The notes under the pieces: model-generated
Database searches by the model: none
The model's input: the letters and a program-made list of their open reading frames with translations, nothing else
Told to the model about the DNA's origin: nothing
Shown here: positions 1-5,660 of the stretch, one piece after another
Numbering within the stretch: position 1 is the first letter of the stretch
How the letters are laid out: each line of letters begins with the position of its first letter
NCBI GenBank assembly: GCA_029262975.1
Contig: JAJCYJ010000102.1
Coordinates: 1-5,660, forward strand
DNA: 5,660 bases
Direction of reading: 5' to 3'
Source of the DNA: Saprospiraceae bacterium
Lineage (GTDB): Bacteria > Bacteroidota > Bacteroidia > Chitinophagales > Saprospiraceae
Made by a program: the position numbers and the translations under genes

Positions 1-1076
1 CCCAAGAGGTCCAAAAATTCTTTTAAAGCCCCAGCCCTTTGAGGGAATTTAACTACGAAATAGTGTTTTTTACCTTCATAGATAAGTGCGCGTTCTTTAA
101 TTTCCTCCATTCTAGTAATGTCGTTATTCCCGCCGCTTAAAACGCAAACTACATTTTTACCTTTTATTTCTTCCTGAATATCGTCCAGGGCAGCAACAGT
201 ACAAGCACAAGCCGGCTCAACGACTATGGCCTCATCATTATAAAGTTCCAGAATGGTGGCGCACATTTTTCCTTCTGCAACGAGGAGGTTTTTATAAACA
301 GTTTCTTGGCAAATTTGTAATGCTATCTCGCCGACACGTTTAGTCGCTATTCCGTCTGCAAATCCATCTATTTTATCCAACGTTATTACCTCTCCTTTTT
401 CTAATGCTGCATTAAGTGATGGAGCCCCTAAGCCTTCAACTGCAATAATTTTAGTGTGGGGACTAAGAACTTGAAAATAACTGGCTATTCCTGATATTAA
501 TCCACCACCCCCAACCGAAACGATAAGGTAATCGATTGGTATGGTTGCATCTTCGAGTATTTCAATTGCGATTGTTCCTTGACCTGCAATAACGTCTCTA
601 TCATTGAATGGGTGAATAAAAGACATTTTCATCTTTTCTGCATGGGCAAGCGCCATTGCATTACTATCATCAAAAGTATCCCCGGTCAAGATGATTTCGA
701 CGAGCCCTTCACCGAAATGCTCTACCCTGTTAATTTTTTGTTTTGGAGTTGTAGTTGGCATAAAGATCGTACCCTTTATAGCAAGTTTAGCACATGCCAT
801 AGCTACACCCTGAGCATGATTTCCTGCACTTGCACAAACTATGCCATTAGCTACTTCACTTGCGGGCATTTGGGACATCTTGTAATATGCGCCGCGAATT
901 TTAAAGGATCGGACAACTTGTAAGTCTTCTCTTTTCAAAAAAACACGGGCTTGGTATTTTTTCGAAAGACTTTGGTTTTCAACGAGAGGTGTATTCACTA
1001 TGATACCAGACAGAGCAAGCTTAGCATCCTGGATCTTTCTTAATGAAATTAAATTGGACTTCAATGTTTCAGCCAT
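1..1076 (-). CDS. ilvA: Threonine dehydratase (threonine ammonia-lyase), medium form; 3' end cut by window edge
   Basis: This PLP enzyme deaminates L-threonine to 2-oxobutanoate, the first committed step of isoleucine synthesis, in the cytoplasm. The 358 readable residues show the fold-type II PLP set in order: the Schiff-base lysine K59 in SFKIRGA, the substrate/cofactor loop SAGNHAQG (83-90), the glycine-rich phosphate-binding loop SVGGGGLISG (187-196), and the SGGN motif (314-317) whose serine faces the pyridine nitrogen in this family. From about residue 338 the sequence HYFVVKFPQRAGALKEF begins the ACT-like regulatory domain typical of the roughly 400-425-residue form, so about 50-65 residues lie beyond the left edge. 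The ATG is preceded by an in-frame TGA three codons upstream, which fixes the start. One oddity is EPACAC (287-292), where most relatives have EPAGAL. The gene is divergent from the dehydrogenase operon and probably unrelated to it. Serine dehydratase activity is also possible, but the ACT-like tail favours the biosynthetic enzyme. Confidence 0.95.
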   Translation of the reverse strand, partial: MAETLKSNLISLRKIQDAKLALSGIIVNTPLVENQSLSKKYQARVFLKREDLQVVRSFKIRGAYYKMSQMPASEVANGIVCASAGNHAQGVAMACAKLAIKGTIFMPTTTPKQKINRVEHFGEGLVEIILTGDTFDDSNAMALAHAEKMKMSFIHPFNDRDVIAGQGTIAIEILEDATIPIDYLIVSVGGGGLISGIASYFQVLSPHTKIIAVEGLGAPSLNAALEKGEVITLDKIDGFADGIATKRVGEIALQICQETVYKNLLVAEGKMCATILELYNDEAIVVEPACACTVAALDDIQEEIKGKNVVCVLSGGNNDITRMEEIKERALIYEGKKHYFVVKFPQRAGALKEFLDLL

Positions 1077-1241
1077 AATGAGATTCAATCAAAGAATTGG
1101 CAAAGGTGAAAAGAAATTAAGACTTCTTCGGTTTTATTAGTCTGCTACCTGTTGTAAGCAATCAAATTATCGTCCCATATGAATTAATGCGTTTAATTAT
1201 TAGCTTAGTAATTACTTTTAAAATGACAACATAAATCACAC
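1077..1241. promoter_or_regulatory. Divergent intergenic region with small palindromes and a weak promoter candidate
   Basis: This 165-bp gap must hold the promoters of both ilvA (leftward) and the dehydrogenase operon (rightward). For the rightward genes, TACTTTTA at 1213-1220 matches the Bacteroidota -7 consensus TAnnTTTG at all but the last base, with TTTA at 1192-1195 as a poor -33 partner 17 nt upstream. The -7 candidate overlaps a perfect 10-bp palindrome, AGTAATTACT (1207-1216). Nearby, AATTAA and TTAATT arms (1182-1187, 1193-1198) flank five bases. For ilvA, CACCTTTG (minus strand, 1108-1101) is a one-mismatch -7 but lacks a -33 partner. No leader peptide, riboswitch or small gene is visible. 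The palindromes could be operators or chance in AT-rich DNA. Confidence 0.25.
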
Positions 1242-1796
1242 ATGGAAAGGCGGAAAGCATTAAAAGGACTCGCTGCATTAGCTGCAGGGCTTACTCTACT
1301 TCCAGGATGTAGAGACAAGCTTCAAATCGAAGTCAGAGCGAATAAAAAATTGGAATTGAATGATGCTCAAAGTACATGGATTGAAGCTATTTCAGAAGCT
1401 ATTCTTCCGAAGGATGATGTGGTTTTTACTACTTATGAATCCTTCTCTAAGTATATTTCAAAGATGGTTACATTTAGAAATTCAGAGGAAGCCCAGGTTG
1501 CATTTATTAATGGTTATAATAGTTGTACGAGGGACATTTCGATTATCTATGAAACCAGGACTTCAAAAATAAAGCCTCAACAAATTATATCTTATTTTGA
1601 GCGTATACTCGGTGATCAAGAACCCCTGCTAAACACAAGTCCTGAAGAAATGAAAGTACAAAAAGACATATTGTTTTTCTGTCATCAAGTTCGAAAAATG
1701 AGTATAGAGCATCTAACAACCTCAAGGGAGTATCAGGAGCAAGTTTTAGAGTATAAATTAGTGCCTGGTTCATATATCTCATGTACTAAAGCATAA
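1242..1796 (+). CDS. Tat-exported lipoprotein, gluconate 2-dehydrogenase subunit 3 family (small subunit of GMC dehydrogenase)
   Basis: The 184-residue product is the probable small subunit of a membrane-associated flavin dehydrogenase. It starts with a Tat-type signal, MERRKALKGLA (twin arginines at 3-4), then a hydrophobic stretch ending in LLPGC, so C23 is a likely lipidation site; the proline in the lipobox is unusual but tolerable. The mature part has the family's helical body (LNDAQSTWIEAISEAILPKD, about 39-58) and a short C-terminal signature, EYKLVPGSYISC (169-180), resembling the family's closing PxPGxYxGC-like motif. In characterised gluconate, fructose and glucose dehydrogenases, this subunit has no catalytic centre: it supplies the Tat signal and stabilises the flavin subunit. 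The next gene begins 10 bases after the stop and encodes that flavin subunit without its own signal peptide, so co-export is the natural inference. Family assignment is fairly firm; lipidation is predicted only. Confidence 0.85.
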   Translation: MERRKALKGLAALAAGLTLLPGCRDKLQIEVRANKKLELNDAQSTWIEAISEAILPKDDVVFTTYESFSKYISKMVTFRNSEEAQVAFINGYNSCTRDISIIYETRTSKIKPQQIISYFERILGDQEPLLNTSPEEMKVQKDILFFCHQVRKMSIEHLTTSREYQEQVLEYKLVPGSYISCTKA

Positions 1797-1806
1797 AAAA
1801 GAAAGT

Positions 1807-3504
1807 ATGCAGAATTCAAATAAATATGATGCAATTGTTATAGGTGCTGGCATGAGTGGAGGCTGGTCCGCAAAAGAACTTTGCGAAAGGGGATTAAAAA
1901 CTTTGCTTGTTGAAAGAGGACGAGATGTTAAGCATATAAAAGACTATCCAACAACGAATCTTAAACCTTGGGAATTCGAATACAGAGGAGAAATATCTCG
2001 GGCAGAAAAAGAAGCCAATCCTTCGATTGCAAGATGTTATGCTTATAGAGAAGACAATAAACATTTCTTTGTTAAGGATATGGAACATCCTTATATCCAG
2101 GATGAGGAGTTTGATTGGATACGAGGTTATCAGGTTGGTGGTAAATCATTAATGTGGGCAAGACAGACACAGCGTTGGAGCGATTTTGATTTTGAAGGAC
2201 CCCTCAGAGATGGATTTGCTGTCGATTGGCCGATACGGTATAAAGATCTTGCACCGTGGTATAGTTATGTTGAAAAATTCGCCGGAATCTCAGGAAACAA
2301 AGATGGGTTGGACACGCTTCCTGATGGAGAATTTCTTCCAGCTCTCGATTTAAACTGCGTAGAAAAACACTTTCAATCTTCGCTCAAAAGAAATTATTCA
2401 GATCGTCACTTGATCTACGGAAGATGCGCACATATCACAGAACAAAGAGAAATATTTCGGCAACAAGGAAGAGGTTTATGTCTTAATCGCACTGAATGCG
2501 AACGCGGCTGTCCATTTGGTGGATATTTTAATGCGAATTCAACGACTATTCCTTGGGCTGCTAAAACAGGAAATTTAACTTTAAGACCAAATGCAATATT
2601 ACTTTCAATTATTTATAGTGATAAAGAAAATAAAGCGATTGGTGTAAGAGTAATTGATTCTGAATCCAAAGAAATAACCGAATATTTTGCAAAACTCATC
2701 TTTCTAAATGCTGGTGCATTAAACACACTTCTTATCATGCTGAACTCCACTTCAGAAAGGTTTCCAAACGGAATTGGTAATGATAATGGTGCATTAGGTA
2801 AGTATGTTGCATTCCATAACTATCGCTCAAGAATTAATGCGATATGTGAAGATTTCGGTGATAGAAAGTCAGTCGGAAAACGACCCACAAGCGGTTATAT
2901 TCCGAGATTTCGTAACGTATATCGGCAGGAGACAGGATTTTTAAGAGGCTACGCTGCCGGATTTAGTGCAGCAAGGTATTCTCAGAGGACTAAGGATGGG
3001 ATTGGTCAAGAATTAAAGGAGCATCTATTTGCACCTTCAGAACTAGGACCATGGGTGGTGAATTCACATATGATGGGTGAGACGGTACCTAAGGCTACAA
3101 ACAGAGTCTATCTTGATCCACAAAAAACAGATGAGTGGGGAATGCCATTGTTACATATATCAGTAAAATACGATGACAATGATGAAAGAATGATTAGAGA
3201 TTTTCAAGATCAATTTACTGATATGTTTGAAAAGGCTGGATTCGTTGATATTAAAGTAAGTGATGATCATCGAGCACCCGGTCTGGATATTCATGAAATG
3301 GGTGGTGCAAGGATGGGAAATGATCCAAATACATCCATCCTGAATAGATGGCATCAAGTACATTCATGCAAGAATATTATAGTAACTGATGGTGCATGTA
3401 TGACATCGACATCTACCCAGAATCCGTCATTGACATATATGGCTATGGCAGCAAGAGCAGCAAATCATGCAGTTGATGAACTAGAAAAAGGCGCAATACT
3501 ATAA
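1807..3504 (+). CDS. GMC-family FAD-dependent dehydrogenase, large catalytic subunit (sugar/glycoside/polyol dehydrogenase)
   Basis: This 565-residue flavoprotein oxidises an alcohol or sugar hydroxyl. The N-terminal Rossmann motif GAGMSG (13-18) and E36 in LLVERG bind FAD. VGGKSLMW (110-117) is the second FAD-contact loop of GMC enzymes. The C-terminal GMC domain has H496 in HEMGGARMG and N539 in TQNPSLTYMA, which match the catalytic His-Asn pair of the family. VTDGACM (526-532) is the conserved strand before it. C225, C231 and C235 form C-x5-C-x3-C, the same spacing I recall for the 3Fe-4S ligands of the Burkholderia FAD-glucose dehydrogenase alpha subunit. There is no signal peptide, so export probably depends on the Tat-bearing subunit encoded 10 bases upstream. 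The usual multihaem cytochrome c subunit is absent here. The substrate is not deducible: gluconate, glucose, fructose and glycoside 3-dehydrogenases share this layout. Automatic labels such as choline dehydrogenase would be misleading. Confidence 0.9.
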   Translation: MQNSNKYDAIVIGAGMSGGWSAKELCERGLKTLLVERGRDVKHIKDYPTTNLKPWEFEYRGEISRAEKEANPSIARCYAYREDNKHFFVKDMEHPYIQDEEFDWIRGYQVGGKSLMWARQTQRWSDFDFEGPLRDGFAVDWPIRYKDLAPWYSYVEKFAGISGNKDGLDTLPDGEFLPALDLNCVEKHFQSSLKRNYSDRHLIYGRCAHITEQREIFRQQGRGLCLNRTECERGCPFGGYFNANSTTIPWAAKTGNLTLRPNAILLSIIYSDKENKAIGVRVIDSESKEITEYFAKLIFLNAGALNTLLIMLNSTSERFPNGIGNDNGALGKYVAFHNYRSRINAICEDFGDRKSVGKRPTSGYIPRFRNVYRQETGFLRGYAAGFSAARYSQRTKDGIGQELKEHLFAPSELGPWVVNSHMMGETVPKATNRVYLDPQKTDEWGMPLLHISVKYDDNDERMIRDFQDQFTDMFEKAGFVDIKVSDDHRAPGLDIHEMGGARMGNDPNTSILNRWHQVHSCKNIIVTDGACMTSTSTQNPSLTYMAMAARAANHAVDELEKGAIL

Positions 3505-3514
3505 GTATTCTCAG

Positions 3515-3555
3515 GTGTGTAATAGTAGACCTTGAAATTAGACACACTTTCATAT
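3515..3555 (+). terminator. Possible weak stem-loop terminator after the dehydrogenase operon
   Basis: GTGTGT at 3515-3520 can pair with ACACAC at 3542-3547. The stem can extend by three A-T pairs across a two-base bulge, and it is followed by the T-rich stretch TTTCATATTTATT. It lies 11 bases after the GMC stop codon and before the protease gene. The loop is long and the stem short, so it may not terminate efficiently, and some read-through into the protease gene is possible. Confidence 0.3.
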
Positions 3556-3582
3556 TTATTACGTTAACATATAAACGAATAC

Positions 3583-4875
3583 GTGAAATCAGTAGTCCAT
3601 TGTATACGTAGAGCAATCCTCACTTACTTCTTGAGTGTAATAATGTATTCGTCCCTTTCGGGACAAATTATAGGATTGGATCTTTTAAATAAAAGTGGGT
3701 TTGCAGAGGTTCCTTTCAAGATAGAACAGGGATTTATAATAGTGGAAGTCTGGCTCAATGGCATTATACCGCTTAAAATGATTTTTGATACTGGCGCAGA
3801 GAATACTATACTCTTTGATAAAGAAATAGCTCAAATCCTTGGGATCCAGTTTGAGCGGCAAATTCCAATAATAGGATCTGATCTTGACTCGATTCTAATC
3901 GCAAACATTGCAAGAAATGTCATGACGAGATTGGCAGGATGCAATACTGTAACAAGAGATATTATAGTATTACAAGACAATACATTACTTCTTAAAGAAA
4001 AGTTAGGCACAGAAATCAACGGTATTATTGGAGGAAGTTATTTTTCCAATTTAGTAATGGAAATTAACTATCGTAAGAATAAAATAAGATTTACCCATCC
4101 TTCCAAGTTTAAGCCACCTAAAAAGGGCTATTATATTTATAACTTAGATGTAGTGAGCAATAAACCTTATGTGAAAGGGAAAATTTCTATATCAGGCGAA
4201 CAGAAAAAAAGAATCAATTTATTAGTGGATACTGGAGCATCTTTACCTTTTTTAATTCACACTAATACAGACAGCACCTTGCATCTTCCTGAGAGAGTTA
4301 TGGTTGGCAATGTAGGTTTTGGTCTCTCAGGAGCGATTTACGGATATCGAGGCAAATCCAAAGTCTTTGAATTAGGTGATCTCAATTTTAATGAAATAGT
4401 AACGAGTTTCCAAGATCTCCTTTTTGAGCAGGTAGAAGAGATAAGTCTCATACGCAATGGCATTATTGGCAACACGCTACTTTCCAGGTTTAATGTTATG
4501 ATCGATTATACGCGTGAAATATTATATCTCAAGCCCCAAAGGAAATATAATAAAGACTTTTCCTTTGACAAAAGCGGCATTACAATTTTCGCGGTCGGGC
4601 CTCAGTTGAATCAATATTATGTAGTTGCAGTGATTCAGGGCTCCCCCGCTGATTTAGCAGGGGTGCGACCCGGAGACTTAATTATTAAGGTAGGTCGAAA
4701 AAAATCAAAGAGATTAACGCTTCAAAGAATCACAGAGAAATTTACCAAGAAGGAAGGCAAACGCATTAAATTAACTCTTAAACGAGGTGAAGATGAGATC
4801 GTTACGAGCTTTTACTTGAAAGAGTGGTTTAATGTAAGCGATCTTCAATCCAAGAGTACGAATTACTCTAATTAA
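3583..4875 (+). CDS. Secreted retropepsin-like aspartyl protease family protein with two DTG repeats and a PDZ domain
   Basis: The 430-residue protein is probably periplasmic or envelope-attached. It begins at GTG: an in-frame TAA lies six codons upstream, and the next ATG (codon 21) would remove the signal peptide, which has basic residues R9-R10, a hydrophobic core AILTYFLSVIMY and a likely cut near LSG-Q (25-28). Two aspartyl-protease-like repeats follow. The first has FDTGAENT (D69) and closes with GIIGG (147-151). The second has VDTGAS (D216) and closes with NGIIGN (292-297). In retropepsins these DTG and hydrophobic-G motifs form the active site and its support, so both halves look intact and could pair within one chain. 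Residues about 336-412 form a PDZ domain (VIQGSPADLAGVRPGDLIIKV), which normally binds C-terminal peptides. Similar proteins are common in Bacteroidota, but substrates are mostly unknown. It follows the GMC gene by 78 bases; a functional link is not shown. The gene's last bases form one arm of an inverted repeat. Confidence 0.85.
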   Translation: MKSVVHCIRRAILTYFLSVIMYSSLSGQIIGLDLLNKSGFAEVPFKIEQGFIIVEVWLNGIIPLKMIFDTGAENTILFDKEIAQILGIQFERQIPIIGSDLDSILIANIARNVMTRLAGCNTVTRDIIVLQDNTLLLKEKLGTEINGIIGGSYFSNLVMEINYRKNKIRFTHPSKFKPPKKGYYIYNLDVVSNKPYVKGKISISGEQKKRINLLVDTGASLPFLIHTNTDSTLHLPERVMVGNVGFGLSGAIYGYRGKSKVFELGDLNFNEIVTSFQDLLFEQVEEISLIRNGIIGNTLLSRFNVMIDYTREILYLKPQRKYNKDFSFDKSGITIFAVGPQLNQYYVVAVIQGSPADLAGVRPGDLIIKVGRKKSKRLTLQRITEKFTKKEGKRIKLTLKRGEDEIVTSFYLKEWFNVSDLQSKSTNYSN

Positions 4876-4915
4876 TGAGTGATCAATTCATTTTGAATAT
4901 TCATTAATAAGAGTA
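4864..4915. repeat. Inverted repeat, 15-base arms with one mismatch, across the protease stop codon and the rplU promoter
   Basis: TACTCTAATTAATGA (4864-4878) and TCATTAATAAGAGTA (4901-4915) are complementary except for one A-A pair, with 22 bases between. The left arm contains the protease stop codon (4873-4875). The right arm lies within the spacer between the -33 and -7 boxes of the rplU promoter and includes the first two bases of the -7 box. An inner ATTC/GAAT hairpin (4886-4889, 4895-4898) lies in the loop. As RNA it could be the 3'-end stem-loop of the protease transcript, although only TCTTT follows it. As DNA it could be an operator or a cruciform-prone site. Confidence 0.6.
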
Positions 4916-4921
4916 TCTTTG
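4892..4921 (+). promoter_or_regulatory. Bacteroidota-type housekeeping promoter for rplU-rpmA
   Basis: TTTG at 4892-4895 and TATCTTTG at 4914-4921 are separated by 18 bases. This fits the Bacteroidota sigma-A promoter consensus (TTG or TTTG at -33, TAnnTTTG at -7, spacer about 17-23). Transcription should begin about 5-8 bases after the -7 box, near 4927, leaving a leader of under 30 bases before the L21 start codon. That is too short for a ribosomal-protein leader structure. Confidence 0.7.
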
Positions 4922-4954
4922 CAGCCCATTTTAAGAATAGCTAATTTATAGGTC

Positions 4955-5266
4955 ATGTTTGCTATAGTTTCCATTGCTGGACAGCAGTTCAAAATACAAG
5001 AAGGACAAGAAATATTTGTCCATAATCTCGGAGAAGAAGAAGGTACTCAAGTATCCTTTGATGAAGTACTCCTATTAGGTAGTGATTCCTCCACAACTGT
5101 AGGGACACCTTTAATAAAGAGTGCATCTGTTACTGCTACGGTTTTAGGGCAGCAAAAAGGAGATAAGGTTATCGTATTCAAGAAAAAGAGACGAAAAGGA
5201 TATAAAGTCAAGAACGGCCATAGACAGTTATTCACCAAAATAAAGATCGACTCTATAAAATCTTAA
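4955..5266 (+). CDS. rplU: 50S ribosomal protein L21
   Basis: L21 binds 23S rRNA and is a primary assembly protein of the large subunit. The 103-residue product has the standard length and begins with the family's characteristic MFAIVSIAGQQFKIQEG. It ends in the basic rRNA-binding signature KKKRRKGYKVKNGHRQ (76-91), which matches the L21 family motif. The ATG at 4955 is the natural start, with no clear Shine-Dalgarno, as usual in this phylum. Only four bases separate its stop from rpmA, the near-universal L21-L27 pair, which implies co-transcription from the promoter ending at 4921. L21 of some Bacteroidota carries a long C-terminal extension (from memory). This one has none, whereas the neighbouring L27 does. 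Confidence 0.97.
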   Translation: MFAIVSIAGQQFKIQEGQEIFVHNLGEEEGTQVSFDEVLLLGSDSSTTVGTPLIKSASVTATVLGQQKGDKVIVFKKKRRKGYKVKNGHRQLFTKIKIDSIKS

Positions 5267-5270
5267 TTCG

Positions 5271-5660
5271 ATGGCTCATAAGAAAGGTGTAGGTAGTACA
5301 GACAACGGACGCGATAGTAAAAGTAAACGTCTTGGTGTAAAATTATTTGGTGGTGAGCGCGCTATTCCAGGAAATATAATTGTAAGTCAAAGAGGCACGA
5401 GGTTTCATCCAGGTGAAAATGTCGGTATGGGTAAAGACCATACTTTGCATGCACTTGTTGAAGGAACCGTAACCTTTAAAAAGCGTCGTAATAATCGTAC
5501 TTACGTAAATGTATTAAATACCGAAGTTGTCACAAAGAAAACTGAGAAAAAGGTAAAAGCTACCTCTGCCCCGGTTGCAACTAAGGAAAAAGCTGTTTCA
5601 GCCACTAAAGTTGAAGCAAAGACTTCGAAGAAGAAAGATCAACTCACTAAAATCGAAGGG
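5271..5660 (+). CDS. rpmA: 50S ribosomal protein L27 with long C-terminal extension; 3' end cut by window edge
   Basis: L27 sits near the peptidyl-transferase centre, where its N-terminus contacts tRNA. Residues 1-86 are a complete L27: MAHKKGVGSTDNGRDSKSKR at the start, then GNIIVSQRGTRFHPG (34-48) and GMGKDHTLHALVEGTV. There is no cleavable N-terminal extension of the Firmicutes kind. L27 is normally about 85-90 residues, but here the frame stays open to the window edge at residue 130. Residues 87-120 are a Lys/Ala/Thr/Val-rich linker, probably disordered. KKDQLTKIEG (121-130) resembles the start of a helix-hairpin-helix module (typically DLxKIEGIGPK), so a small nucleic-acid-binding domain may follow. 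That domain is inferred from its first ten residues only. The S at position 39 replaces the R usual before QRG. The gene lies four bases after rplU and is presumably translated from the same mRNA. Confidence 0.96.
   Translation, partial: MAHKKGVGSTDNGRDSKSKRLGVKLFGGERAIPGNIIVSQRGTRFHPGENVGMGKDHTLHALVEGTVTFKKRRNNRTYVNVLNTEVVTKKTEKKVKATSAPVATKEKAVSATKVEAKTSKKKDQLTKIEG

Noticed and set aside
579..923. Open frame of 114 codons on the plus strand
   Set aside because: It lies wholly antisense to ilvA, whose PLP motifs are intact. The translated product is Cys/Ser-rich and resembles no protein family.
1077..1241. Attenuator or leader peptide for ilvA
   Set aside because: No short frame rich in Ile, Leu, Val or Thr codons and no terminator/antiterminator pair is visible on the minus strand.
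1360..1572. Overlapping plus-strand frame inside the small-subunit gene
   Set aside because: It is a frame-shifted shadow of the gluconate 2-dehydrogenase subunit 3 family gene and has no recognisable motif or start context.
4648..4670. GC-rich hairpin CCCCGCT / AGCAGGGG inside the protease gene
   Set aside because: It encodes the conserved SPADLAG turn of the PDZ domain. It has no following T-run and is best explained by protein coding.
4922..4954. Ribosomal-protein leader or riboswitch upstream of rplU
   Set aside because: The predicted leader is under 30 bases and shows no stable fold, which leaves no room for an autoregulatory structure.
1..5660. Mobile element, CRISPR array, tRNA or defence system
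   Set aside because: No transposase or integrase, regularly spaced direct repeats, cloverleaf-like sequence or defence-family domain was seen. The genes are metabolic, envelope and ribosomal.

Overview
The window looks like chromosomal DNA from a member of the Bacteroidota. The DNA is AT-rich and there are no strong Shine-Dalgarno sequences. One promoter matches the phylum's own sigma-factor consensus (TTTG, 18-nt spacer, TATCTTTG, just upstream of the ribosomal genes). The gene families also fit: a medium-form IlvA, a Tat-type lipoprotein paired with a GMC oxidoreductase, and a periplasmic double-DTG protease with a PDZ domain. A genus cannot be read from the sequence.

Layout: (1) 1-1076, minus strand: threonine dehydratase (ilvA), cut by the left edge inside its C-terminal regulatory domain. 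(2) 1077-1241: short divergent intergenic region with small AT-rich palindromes and a weak promoter candidate. (3) 1242-3504, plus strand: a two-gene operon encoding a Tat-exported small subunit of the gluconate 2-dehydrogenase subunit 3 family and a 565-residue FAD-dependent GMC dehydrogenase that has a C-x5-C-x3-C cysteine motif. (4) 3583-4875, plus strand: a secreted aspartyl protease-like protein with two DTG repeats and a C-terminal PDZ domain, best started at GTG. (5) 4864-4921: a long inverted repeat that runs from the end of the protease gene into a clear Bacteroidota promoter. (6) 4955-5660, plus strand: rplU (L21) and rpmA (L27), the latter cut by the right edge while reading through a long extra C-terminal tail.

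The genes do not form one pathway. IlvA is housekeeping amino-acid metabolism and L21-L27 is a translation operon. The central block is envelope-directed: the small subunit probably carries the folded flavoprotein across the inner membrane by Tat, forming a periplasmic sugar or glycoside dehydrogenase whose cytochrome partner is not encoded here. I see no defence system, mobile element, CRISPR array or RNA gene. The points most worth a second look are the L27 tail, which ends in what looks like the start of a helix-hairpin-helix domain, the putative iron-sulfur motif in the GMC enzyme, and the dyad overlapping the ribosomal promoter.
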